A stretch of 64,000 bases of DNA from the NCBI GenBank assembly GCA_036526135.1, contig DATCZA010000041.1, forward strand, positions 1-64,000, in the 5' to 3' direction. A program made the translations under genes and the position numbers. Position 1 is the stretch's first letter. Each line of letters begins with the position of its first letter. Source of the DNA: UBA2965 sp036526135 (lineage in GTDB: Bacteria; Pseudomonadota; Gammaproteobacteria; Pseudomonadales; Azotimanducaceae). The notes below the pieces were generated by a model. The model was not told the origin of the DNA and searched no databases. It was given only the letters and a program-made list of their open reading frames with translations. Shown here piece after piece: positions 17,358-25,042 of this stretch.

Positions 17358-19397
17358 TCAGTCCACCAGGCGGGTCTGCTGCCGGACGTACTCCCACACC
17401 GCTCGAACCTCGGTTTCGGTGAGGTCGTCGAACATGGGCATGCTGCGCGGCAGCAGCGCGCCTTCGACCACCACGGCGCGAAAGGCGGGGTAATTCGCCA
17501 TATACGGCGACTCCCGCAGATCGGGGGCGGCGGCACCGACGGATATGGCCTCGCCGCCATGACAAACCGCGCAGCTGGCCTGGTGATAGATGTTGAATCC
17601 CTTTACTGCCAGCGCCTCGTCAATGGGCTCGTCGCCCGTGTTCGCCGTTTGAATCTCGGTGGGCCGGGCTGGAGGAGGCGGCAGGCTGGCTTTGCCGTCG
17701 AGGCTGAAGCTCAGCAGGCGCACGTCCTCGCCCTTGTAGGGGATACGGTGTGCCCGGAACGCCGGCGGCCCGAACGCCGACTGCCCGCCCCAGCCCACCG
17801 GCAGCACGATGTGCTGCCTGCCGTCCAGCGTGTAGCTGATGGGCGCCGCGGTGACGCCGCGCTGCACGTCGAATCGCCACAGCTCCTCACCGCTGGAAGC
17901 GTCCACCGCGAGGAAGTTTCCGTCTGCGGTCCCCTGGAACACGATGCCGCCGGACGTGGTCAGCGTGCCGCCGTTCCAGATCGAATCGTACTGAATGCGC
18001 CAGCGTGCCTCGCCCTTGACGGGATCCCAGGCTACCAGCCCGCCTTTGCCGTCGCCGGGCTCGGGCGTCGCGTAGACTGTGTTCATCCCGATCACGAAAA
18101 AACCCTCGCGCTGCTCGTAGGCCGTGTTTTTCGAGTAGATGGCCGGATAGCGGATGGTGGGAATGTAGGCCAGCCCCGTGCCGGGATTGAAAGACATGGC
18201 CTGCCAGTTGTGCGCGCCGTAGGGGCCCGGGTAGATCAAGGTCTCCTCGCCGGGTTTCATCCGGATGCCGGGCGTCTCCACGGGGCGCCCGGTTTTGAGG
18301 TCGATGCGCTCCGCCCAGGTGGCACGTTCGTATTTCTCCGCGCCCAGCAGCTCTCCGGTGGCCCGGTCGAGCACGTAGAAAAACCCGTTTGACGGCGCCT
18401 GCATCAGCACCTTCCGGGTGGTGCCGCCCATGGGTAGGTCCGCCAGGATCATGTCCATGGTGGCTTTGTAGTCCCACTGCTCGCCGGGATTGACCTGGTA
18501 GTGCCAGACGTACTCTCCGGTGTCTGCCTTCAGCGCGACGATGGAGCAGAGGTACAGATTGTCGCCTTTGCCCTGGCTCCTGAGATCGTGATCCCACGGA
18601 TCGCCGTTGCCCACGCCCACGTACAACAGATCCAGCTCGGGATCGTAGGTCAGCCCGTTCCATACGGTCCCGCCGCCGAACACCTTCCACCAGTCGCCGT
18701 GCCACGTCTTGGCGGCTTTCGCCATGGCGTCGTTTTCAAAGCCCAGGGACGGGTCTCCCGGCACCGTGTAAAAACGCCAGACCAGCTCGCCATCTGCCGC
18801 GTCGTAAGCGGAGACGAATCCTCGGGTTCCGAATTCTGCTCCGCCGTTGCCGATGAAGACTTTCCCGTCGAAGGCACGCGGCGCGCCGGTTATCGCTTTG
18901 CGCTCCTCGCGCCCGAACGTTCGCGTGGCCCATTTCACCCTGCCGGTCCTGGCATCCAGCGAGACGAGCCTGCCATCGGCGGTGCCGACGAAGATGCTGC
19001 CCTCGGAGTGGGCGATGCCGCGGTTGGTGTTGAAGCTCACCCCGATTCCCCGGGGCGCGTGCTTCCAGCTCTGGGGGTCGTAGGACCAGATGAGCTTGCC
19101 GCTCCTTGCGTCCACGGCGTGCACGATGGCTCGGTCGGCAGAAAAGTAGAGCACACCGTCGATCATTAGGGGCGTGCTGTTGAGCGACACGGCGTCCGGC
19201 ACGCTCAGCGCCCAGTCGAGTCCGAGTTCCCCCACGTTGCTCCGGTTGACCTGGTCGATGGGGCTGAAGCGTTGTTCGGTGTGGTCGTTGCCGTAGCTCC
19301 TCCACTCGACTTCCGCCACAGCCGAAGCGGCTGCCAGCACAGTGACGAACAGAGCGGGCCCGGCAATGGGCGAGCGCGGTCTCGATCGGTCGTTCAT
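17358..19397 (-). CDS. PQQ-dependent alcohol dehydrogenase (quinohaemoprotein) with C-terminal cytochrome c
   Basis: 679 residues. A signal peptide (about 1-28) is followed by an eight-bladed PQQ propeller (DWALSVPD, repeated VVSLDARTG-like blades) and a C-terminal haem domain with CAVCH. Metal/PQQ marks are GNGGAEFGTRG (Glu ligand), GVGNGDPWDHD (Asn ligand) and WDYKATMDM (catalytic Asp). The residue two after that Asp is Lys, not the Asp of lanthanide enzymes, so calcium is expected. The adjacent Cys-Cys pair usual near PQQ is absent: the matching stretch reads GIGVSFNTNRGIA. Periplasmic oxidation of an alcohol or aldehyde is the likely role. It may be co-transcribed with the globin gene 34 bases upstream. 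Confidence 0.87.
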   Translation of the reverse strand: MNDRSRPRSPIAGPALFVTVLAAASAVAEVEWRSYGNDHTEQRFSPIDQVNRSNVGELGLDWALSVPDAVSLNSTPLMIDGVLYFSADRAIVHAVDARSGKLIWSYDPQSWKHAPRGIGVSFNTNRGIAHSEGSIFVGTADGRLVSLDARTGRVKWATRTFGREERKAITGAPRAFDGKVFIGNGGAEFGTRGFVSAYDAADGELVWRFYTVPGDPSLGFENDAMAKAAKTWHGDWWKVFGGGTVWNGLTYDPELDLLYVGVGNGDPWDHDLRSQGKGDNLYLCSIVALKADTGEYVWHYQVNPGEQWDYKATMDMILADLPMGGTTRKVLMQAPSNGFFYVLDRATGELLGAEKYERATWAERIDLKTGRPVETPGIRMKPGEETLIYPGPYGAHNWQAMSFNPGTGLAYIPTIRYPAIYSKNTAYEQREGFFVIGMNTVYATPEPGDGKGGLVAWDPVKGEARWRIQYDSIWNGGTLTTSGGIVFQGTADGNFLAVDASSGEELWRFDVQRGVTAAPISYTLDGRQHIVLPVGWGGQSAFGPPAFRAHRIPYKGEDVRLLSFSLDGKASLPPPPARPTEIQTANTGDEPIDEALAVKGFNIYHQASCAVCHGGEAISVGAAAPDLRESPYMANYPAFRAVVVEGALLPRSMPMFDDLTETEVRAVWEYVRQQTRLVD

Positions 19398-19431
19398 GGA
19401 CCTGCGATGGGGTTTCGTTTCCAGGATCCGT

Positions 19432-19857
19432 TCAGCCCACGGCGATGATGTTCGGATCGCGCGGTTTCGGCTCCGACGAATCCCGGTTGCGCACGGTGTC
19501 TGCGACCCGGAACATCGGGATCTTGAGCATTTCCTTCAGCTCGTCCGATGCGCCGATACGCTCGAGGGCCGTATCCATGCACAGCAGCCACTGATCCCGC
19601 TCCTTGGGCCCGATGGCGTAGGGGGCGTGAGGGTCTGTCAGGCAGACGGTGCCGGTCTTCATCTGGTAGATCGGCGGCCCGCCCATCCAGCCGATGAGGT
19701 AATCCTTCAGCTTCTGGCGGACCTCTTCGAGGTTTTCCTTGTGCATGGCGCGTACGTGAGCCGCCTCGGTGAGCTCGTCCATGGCGTCGTAGAAAGCGTC
19801 CACGAGCTGGTTGATACCTTCCTGGCCGAGAATCTGATAAGGCGTCGATGGCGGCAT
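19432..19857 (-). CDS. Group II truncated haemoglobin
   Basis: 141 residues, the usual length. Family marks: LVDAFYDAMDELTEAAHVRAMH (helices B to E), LIGWMGGPPIYQ with the group II Trp, and a proximal-His segment DPHAPYAIGPKERDQWLLCM. These globins bind oxygen or NO and are linked with NO or oxidative stress tolerance. The gene lies 34 bases upstream of the PQQ dehydrogenase on the same strand, so oxygen handling and a periplasmic respiratory dehydrogenase may be linked (inference). Confidence 0.9.
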   Translation of the reverse strand: MPPSTPYQILGQEGINQLVDAFYDAMDELTEAAHVRAMHKENLEEVRQKLKDYLIGWMGGPPIYQMKTGTVCLTDPHAPYAIGPKERDQWLLCMDTALERIGASDELKEMLKIPMFRVADTVRNRDSSEPKPRDPNIIAVG

Positions 19858-19912
19858 GGCGGTCTCGCGTCGGTTGCTGACGAATCAGCATACCCAAGGG
19901 GATTACGGGTAA

Positions 19913-20812
19913 TCAATTGGCCAGAATCTGTGCCAGCGCCGATCGCAGGTTGGGGTAGGAAAAGCGAAACCCGGCTGCCTGCAGCTCGCGGGGGATTACC
20001 CGCTGACCCTCCAGGACGAGACTGGACATCTCGCCCAGGGCCAGGCGCATCGCCCACGCCGGTATGGGAAACCAGCTCGGCCGGTGCAGAGCTTCCGCGA
20101 TGGCACGGGCGACCTGAGTGTTCCGCGGTACTTCGGGCGCGACCAGGTTGACGGGGCCGGATAGTTGGCTGGTGCCGATGAGAAACTCCATGGCCGCGGT
20201 CAGATCGTCGATGTGGATCCAGGACAAGAATTGTCGACCGGAGCCTATGGGTCCGCCCGCGAAGAGCCGAAACGGCAGGAGCAGTTGCTCCAGGACGCCT
20301 CCTTCACGGGACAACACGACGCCCATGCGCATGACGACGCGCCGCGTCTCAGGGGGCAGCAAATCGGCGCCCGCGCTCTCCCATTCCTGTGCCAGCCGAG
20401 CGAGAAAGTCCTCGCCGGGCGGGCTCGATTCGTCGAAGGTCGTGGTTTCGGAGGTCCCATAGAAACCGACGCCCGATGCCTGCAGCAGCACCTTGGGAGG
20501 ATCCTCGACGGCGGCGCATGCCTGGGCGAGAGCAACTGACGGCAAGGTGCGCGAGTCAGCCAGCTCCCGCTTGCGAGTCGGCGTCCAGCGGGCCTCCCCG
20601 ATGCTCGCGCCGCACAGGTTGATCAGGGCGCCGGCGCCGCGCAGCACGTCTTGCCACGCCCCGGGGGAACGGCCGTCCCATGACGCCACGGTGCTGCCCG
20701 TCGGCGCCTGGCGCTGTCGCGACAGCACCACTACCTCGTGACCGGCGCCGGCCAGTCGGGTAGACAGTGCCCGGCCGATGAGGCCGGTGCCGCCGGCGAT
20801 TACGATCTTCAC
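19913..20812 (-). CDS. TIGR01777 family NAD(P)-dependent epimerase/oxidoreductase
   Basis: 299 residues. Rossmann nucleotide-binding motif at the N-terminus (IVIAGGTGLIGRALSTRL), the family segment VLLQASGVGFYG and the C-terminal DUF1731 part (FPIPAWAMRLALGEMSSLVLEGQRV, given here in pieces: PAWAMRLALGEMSS, LEGQRVIPRELQAAGF). These atypical SDR proteins (YfcH-like) are cytoplasmic and of unknown substrate. It is transcribed in the same direction as the globin gene, 55 bases apart. Confidence 0.9.
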   Translation of the reverse strand: MKIVIAGGTGLIGRALSTRLAGAGHEVVVLSRQRQAPTGSTVASWDGRSPGAWQDVLRGAGALINLCGASIGEARWTPTRKRELADSRTLPSVALAQACAAVEDPPKVLLQASGVGFYGTSETTTFDESSPPGEDFLARLAQEWESAGADLLPPETRRVVMRMGVVLSREGGVLEQLLLPFRLFAGGPIGSGRQFLSWIHIDDLTAAMEFLIGTSQLSGPVNLVAPEVPRNTQVARAIAEALHRPSWFPIPAWAMRLALGEMSSLVLEGQRVIPRELQAAGFRFSYPNLRSALAQILAN

Positions 20813-20893
20813 CAGCCGGTTACCAACGCGTTCCGTTCAATGAGTTGCCGACCTTAGCGGTTGTGCCCGCCGAAGTGAATCGGCGCGGAGCTA

Positions 20894-21256
20894 TCAGTGG
20901 CCGTGACCTCGACGTCGCTCGCCGTGGCGGCCTGGTTCGCGGTCGTAGCGGTGACCGTGCCGGTCGTGAGCGCGCCAATGGTGCCAGCGGTGGCGGTCGT
21001 AGCGATGCCATCGCGCATGTCGATTCCAGTCGCGCTGGTAATGTCCGTACCGGTACCCTCCGTGGTGTCCTCGCCAGTGTTGCCGGTAGCGGTGGTGGTC
21101 CCGCTGCGCACGGTCACTGTAGTGTGCATACGTCAGGGCTACGTCGGCGGCCGTCAGCCAGGGTTCGTGGCGTTCGTGCGCGGACGCGACGAAGGGAATC
21201 GTGAAACCGATAACTGCGACCGTCACGCCGATCAGTCTTGTGCGGGGTTTGATCAT
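20894..21256 (-). CDS. Small secreted His/Arg-rich protein
   Basis: 120 residues from ATG 21256, with GGAGG about five bases upstream; an in-frame ATG at 21289 lacks a ribosome site. A signal peptide (TRLIGVTVAVIGFTIPFVASA) is followed by a short normal segment and then about 75 residues composed mainly of His, Arg, Trp, Tyr and Asp (DRHRWHHWRAHDRHGHRYDR). The composition suggests periplasmic metal or polyanion binding, but this is inference and I know no named family. A Thr/Gly-rich reading of the same bases in another frame (20854-21129) lacks signal and ribosome site and is rejected. Confidence 0.6.
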   Translation of the reverse strand: MIKPRTRLIGVTVAVIGFTIPFVASAHERHEPWLTAADVALTYAHYSDRAQRDHHRYRQHWRGHHGGYRYGHYQRDWNRHARWHRYDRHRWHHWRAHDRHGHRYDREPGRHGERRRGHGH

Positions 21257-21355
21257 CTCTGCCTCCGAGTTCCGATTGGGCAGGATCAAAGGTATTCCCG
21301 GGCCATTGAACGCAGGCTGAACTGAACCTGACGCCTTCCTGAACGACGGCCGGGA

Positions 21356-22468
21356 TCAGTCCCGCGGCCAGGACCCGTCCGGATTGGGCTTCATCCAGAG
21401 GTGGCTGTACCAGTGGTACACGCCCGCGGCGCGGCTGGAAGGCGCCGTGCACGTATATTTCGATCGGCCCGGGTCGAGGGGCTCGCGGGCGGTGACCGTG
21501 AGCCGTCCTGCGGATCGGTCCACCCAGCGGATCTTGGCAGGCGGCTGGCCCGGGACGTAGCAGACTAGCCGGCTCGGATCGAAGCTGCCGGAGCTCATTA
21601 CCAGCTCGAGCTCGGGAGGCCCGGCGTCGGCTGTAAGCGTGTTCGAGCTCGGAGCAACGACGTTCACAGGCAGGGCAACGGTTTGGAGCTTCTCCCTGAG
21701 CCGATCCGGCGAGTCGAAGCCGGTGGCCACCGGGAAGCGGGGTATTGCCCACGGATCGGTCCCGGTGCCCACGGGTCCCGACTGCTGCCCGACCGCGAGA
21801 AAACCGAGCGTTCGGATTAGATTCCTGATCTCCAGATCGAACTCGCCGTAGGGATAGGCGAACACCGACAGGGGTCTTTCGAGCTCCTCCTCGAGTCGGC
21901 TTTGGGCAGCAAGGACGTCGTCGATCACCCGCGCGCGCCAGTCTTCCGCCTTCTCCCCCGGCTGCGGGCGAACCAGATGATCGTGGGAGCGGGAGTGGTT
22001 GCCCACCGCCCCGCCCCGGGCTTCGAGGTCCCTCAGCTCATCCCATGTCATGGTGTTTGCATGACCCTCGTCGACTGCCCGGGTGCTGACGAAAACGGTG
22101 AACGGCCATCCTCGAGCTTCCAGAGCGGGGAGGGCCTGGGTATAGACCGACCGGTAGGCGTCATCGAAGGTGAGCGCCACGCTGCGCGGTGGGAGCGGCT
22201 CGTCCCGCTCCAGGGCGGCGATCACCCGTTGCAGCGCGATGACGGCATACCCCCCATGCTCGAGCAGCCCGAGGTGCTCTGCAAAGCGATCGGGCGTTAC
22301 GCTGGTGCTGGCGGGCGTGCCCAGCGCGACGTGGTGGTAGACGAGGATTACTGCTTCGGGGTGATCGGGGGAAGCGTCGGAAGCCGAGCACTGAGACCCC
22401 ATGAGCGCGGCCAGCAGGACGATTGCCGTGCGCAGGCTCGTCGTGAAGCGGGTGGGAACGTGCGTCAC
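21356..22468 (-). CDS. Polysaccharide deacetylase family protein
   Basis: 370 residues from GTG 22468. A signal peptide (about 1-30) is followed by the NodB homology domain: VILVYHHV, the catalytic/metal motif ALTFDDAY, the His pair in NHSRSHDHL and the later VFAYPYGEFD. These enzymes remove acetyl or similar groups from surface glycans. The last 120 residues form an extra beta-rich domain ending near the stop. It follows the VOC gene by nine bases and is probably co-transcribed with it. Confidence 0.88.
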   Translation of the reverse strand: MTHVPTRFTTSLRTAIVLLAALMGSQCSASDASPDHPEAVILVYHHVALGTPASTSVTPDRFAEHLGLLEHGGYAVIALQRVIAALERDEPLPPRSVALTFDDAYRSVYTQALPALEARGWPFTVFVSTRAVDEGHANTMTWDELRDLEARGGAVGNHSRSHDHLVRPQPGEKAEDWRARVIDDVLAAQSRLEEELERPLSVFAYPYGEFDLEIRNLIRTLGFLAVGQQSGPVGTGTDPWAIPRFPVATGFDSPDRLREKLQTVALPVNVVAPSSNTLTADAGPPELELVMSSGSFDPSRLVCYVPGQPPAKIRWVDRSAGRLTVTAREPLDPGRSKYTCTAPSSRAAGVYHWYSHLWMKPNPDGSWPRD

Positions 22469-22477
22469 GCCAGGGCC

Positions 22478-22861
22478 TCAGCCGCCCGCCGGGCCTTTGA
22501 GCTCGACGGTATTGCCCTCCGGATCCTGTATGTAGAGCGCCGGACCGTAACCTTCGGCGCCGTACACCCGGGTAGCGATCCGGGCAGGGATGTCCAGGCC
22601 CTCGAAATGCCGGGCCAGCGACTGCACGTCGAACGGCTCGACGCGCAGGCAGAAGTGATCCATGTTGGGCTCGCAGGGCTCGGCTGCGTCGGGTCGGGCG
22701 AGCACGTCGATCAGCGAACGTCCGGCCCGCAGCTGAAAAAGGCCCAACTCGGGCAGCTCACGCTCGAGCCTGCATCCCAGCACTTCCTGGTAAAAGCCGA
22801 TCAGCTTACCGGGATCGCTGGCGCGGATCACCACGTGGTCGAGGCCGAGGACGGTGAACAT
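22478..22861 (-). CDS. VOC (glyoxalase/dioxygenase fold) family protein
   Basis: 127 residues from ATG 22861, which has AGGAAG upstream; an ATG at 22882 is an alternative without a site. Both babb modules are visible: LDHVVIRASDPGKLIGFYQE, and the metal-ligand candidates His in LDHVV, His in MDHFCLRV and Glu in GNTVELKG. The set His/His/Glu fits a metalloenzyme of the glyoxalase or extradiol type. Substrate unknown. Confidence 0.85.
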   Translation of the reverse strand: MFTVLGLDHVVIRASDPGKLIGFYQEVLGCRLERELPELGLFQLRAGRSLIDVLARPDAAEPCEPNMDHFCLRVEPFDVQSLARHFEGLDIPARIATRVYGAEGYGPALYIQDPEGNTVELKGPAGG

Positions 22862-22981
22862 GGCTGATGCTTCCTGGGGCATGGCTGCCATTGTAGTGCG
22901 CTTGAGGGCGGGTTGCTCACGTCCTCCCCGTGTGCTGGTGTATGATGCCCGGCTGTTCAGGAACGACCCAGACGCTTTCAG

Positions 22982-23836
22982 ATGAACAATCACTCCCCGG
23001 TATTCGACGTTCAGCCTCAGTCGTTTCAGGCAGACGTGGTGGAGCGCTCTCAGCAGGTGCCCATCCTGCTGCTCTTCTGGGCGGAGCAGGTCCCCCCATC
23101 CGCTGACGCCAGACGCGAGCTGGAGGCGTTGGTCGCGCAGTATCAGGGCAAGGCGCTGCTCGGTCTGGTGGACGTGGCCCAGGATCCCACCCTGGCCCAG
23201 CACCTGCGGGTACAGGGCGTGCCGAGTATCCGCGTGATCAAGGGCGGGCAGCTCGTCGATCAGCTCGACGGTCCGCAGCCCGAGCACGTCCTGCGGGCCC
23301 TGCTGGATCAGCTCACGCTATCCCCGGCCGACCAGCTGCACGACCAGCTGCAGCTGCTCTTAGGCAGCGGCGACTTCCAGTCTGCCCTCCAGCTGCTGCA
23401 GCAGGCCATCAACGAGGAACCGAACAACGCCGGATTCCGCGTCGAGCTTGCCGACGTTCTCGTGCTGAAAGGCGAGCTCGACGAGGCGAGAAAAGTGCTC
23501 GCGGGAATTGCCAAGGATGCTGACGACATCGACCGCCCGCAGATTCGCCTGGAGATGGCCGAAGAGGCTGCCGGCATGCCGTCCATGAGCGAGCTGGCCG
23601 AGGCGCACCAGCGCGATCCTGAGGATCTGGAAACCCGCTACGGGCTAGCCGTGGTCGGCGCCACCGCCGGCAACTACGAGTTCGCCCTCGAGCACGCCAT
23701 GGCCATCCTGCAGCAGGATCGAGAGTTTCGGGACGACATCGGCCGGACGACCATGATCAGGATCTTCTCGCTGCTGGGCAAAGGTTCGGATCTCGCTCAG
23801 CGGTATCGACGCAAGATGTTTGCCTTCATGCACTGA
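22982..23836 (+). CDS. CnoX/YbbN-like thioredoxin-fold plus TPR protein, cysteine-free
   Basis: 284 residues. A thioredoxin fold (about 5-110) is followed by TPR-like helices (about 120-284), the layout of E. coli CnoX (YbbN), a chaperone that hands clients to GroEL and DnaK. The active-site line reads WAEQVPPS (33-40), so both redox cysteines are replaced (Val37, Ser40); the whole protein has no cysteine. It can therefore act only as a holdase or scaffold. A candidate -10 TATGAT lies about 50 bases upstream (near 22940) and a small hairpin terminator directly follows the stop. Confidence 0.85.
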   Translation: MNNHSPVFDVQPQSFQADVVERSQQVPILLLFWAEQVPPSADARRELEALVAQYQGKALLGLVDVAQDPTLAQHLRVQGVPSIRVIKGGQLVDQLDGPQPEHVLRALLDQLTLSPADQLHDQLQLLLGSGDFQSALQLLQQAINEEPNNAGFRVELADVLVLKGELDEARKVLAGIAKDADDIDRPQIRLEMAEEAAGMPSMSELAEAHQRDPEDLETRYGLAVVGATAGNYEFALEHAMAILQQDREFRDDIGRTTMIRIFSLLGKGSDLAQRYRRKMFAFMH

Positions 23837-23837
23837 C

Positions 23838-23857
23838 CGGGCGTTGCCCGTCTCTTT
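23838..23857 (+). terminator. Candidate intrinsic terminator after the CnoX-like gene
   Basis: CGGGC-GTT-GCCCG (23838-23850) begins two bases after the TGA and is followed by TCTCTTT. The stem is only five pairs but all G-C. It separates the CnoX-like gene from the signalling operon. A second hairpin, CGGCGCT-N7-AGCGCCG (23874-23894), follows without a T-tract. Confidence 0.45.
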
Positions 23858-23981
23858 GCCCCTGTCACCGCGCCGGCGCTCGTGAATAGCGCCGTCGGCG
23901 GGCGCTTTGTGATCCAGTCCTCATCCCTGCAAAGGCCGCTCACCTATCCTTGACGGGATATGTAGGCCCGGTGACTGCGAC

Positions 23982-24314
23982 ATGGAAGCGCATGACGGTT
24001 CTCAGCTGCTCTTGGCGTGGCAGGACGGCCGCGTCACCCTGACAGGCCATGACCAGGTACTGGTCCTTGGTGCCGCCCAGAGCGCCGACGTTCCCGTGCG
24101 CGGCAATTTTGCCTCGCGCAACCATGCCCGGATCGAACGCCGCAAGCAGGAGTACGTCCTCATCGATCACTCCACGAACGGCACGTTCGTGCAGACCGAG
24201 GACGAGCGGGTCACCTTTGTCAGGCGCCGGGAGGTGCGTCTGTGGGGGGCCGGCTGGATCAGCCTCGGCGAGCCTCTCAGTCCCGCGACGGCCATTCACT
24301 TCGAGAACGTTTAG
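23982..24314 (+). CDS. FHA domain protein
   Basis: 110 residues, nearly all one forkhead-associated domain. Phosphothreonine-binding residues are present in SRNHARIE (Ser, Arg, His) and NGTFV (Asn). The usual GR before the first loop is GA (LVLGAAQSAD). FHA domains bind phosphothreonine peptides, and the next two genes encode a PP2C phosphatase and a Ser/Thr kinase, so it is most likely a reader of that kinase's products. First gene of a tightly packed operon; the next gene starts five bases later. Confidence 0.88.
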   Translation: MEAHDGSQLLLAWQDGRVTLTGHDQVLVLGAAQSADVPVRGNFASRNHARIERRKQEYVLIDHSTNGTFVQTEDERVTFVRRREVRLWGAGWISLGEPLSPATAIHFENV

Positions 24315-24319
24315 GGGTC

Positions 24320-25042
24320 ATGGAACTCAGCTGGCAAAGCGCCGAAGCGTGTCACTGCGGCAAGCGGCGGGCGAGCAACGACGACGCGGTGGTGAGCCGG
24401 CCGTCGGCGCGGCTCTGGGCCGTGGCGGATGGGATGGGCGGTCACAAGGCGGGCGACGTCGCCAGCGGCGCCATAGCCGATGCGCTTGGCAGGCTGACGC
24501 TCAACGGCAACCTGGCCGACGACGTGGATGCGGTCGATGATGCCCTCGGCGAGGTCAACGAGCAGCTTCGCGAGCATGCGCGGGAAACCTGTCCCGGCGC
24601 CACGGTGGGCAGCACCGTGGTTGCGATGCTCGCGCTGGCAGGCGTGGGCGTGGCGCTATGGGCGGGCGACAGCCGCCTCTACCGGCTGCGGGGTCGCCGC
24701 CTGGAGCAGATCACCCGGGATCACAACCCGGTCTCCGACCTGCTGGACAGCGGTGCCGTCTCCGAGTCGGAAGCCGTTGCCGCAGATACGAACATCGTTA
24801 CCCGGGCGGTGGGCGGACACTCCGAGCTGTTCCTGGACGTGGCGGTCTTTGACATCGACCCCCAGGATACCTACCTGCTCTGCAGTGATGGCCTGTACCG
24901 CGAGCTGAACACGGCGGACCTGGCTCATGGGCTTCAGGGCGAGTCGCCGGCTGAGATCGCAAACGGCCTGCTCAGCCGCTGCCTCGAGACGGCCGCTCGG
25001 GACAACGTGTCGCTGATCGTCGCGAGGCCCGACGTCACGTGA
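24320..25042 (+). CDS. PP2C-family (Stp1-type) protein phosphatase
   Basis: 240 residues from ATG 24320. PP2C motifs in order: RRASNDDAV (metal Asp), WAVADGMGGHKAG (metal Asp and Gly), GSTVVAMLA, LWAGDSRLYRLR, ITRDHNPV, LLCSDGLYRE and ARDNVSLIVA. This is a soluble Mn/Mg-dependent Ser/Thr phosphatase that would reverse the action of the kinase encoded next. The kinase GTG overlaps its stop by four bases, so the two are translationally coupled. Confidence 0.95.
   Translation: MELSWQSAEACHCGKRRASNDDAVVSRPSARLWAVADGMGGHKAGDVASGAIADALGRLTLNGNLADDVDAVDDALGEVNEQLREHARETCPGATVGSTVVAMLALAGVGVALWAGDSRLYRLRGRRLEQITRDHNPVSDLLDSGAVSESEAVAADTNIVTRAVGGHSELFLDVAVFDIDPQDTYLLCSDGLYRELNTADLAHGLQGESPAEIANGLLSRCLETAARDNVSLIVARPDVT

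Noticed and set aside
17358..19397. Lanthanide-dependent (XoxF-like) alcohol dehydrogenase
   Set aside because: The residue two after the catalytic Asp is Lys (WDYKA), not Asp, and the fused cytochrome domain is not XoxF-like.
20854..21129. Thr/Gly-rich secreted protein on the minus strand
   Set aside because: It lacks a signal peptide and ribosome site; the overlapping His-rich frame has both.
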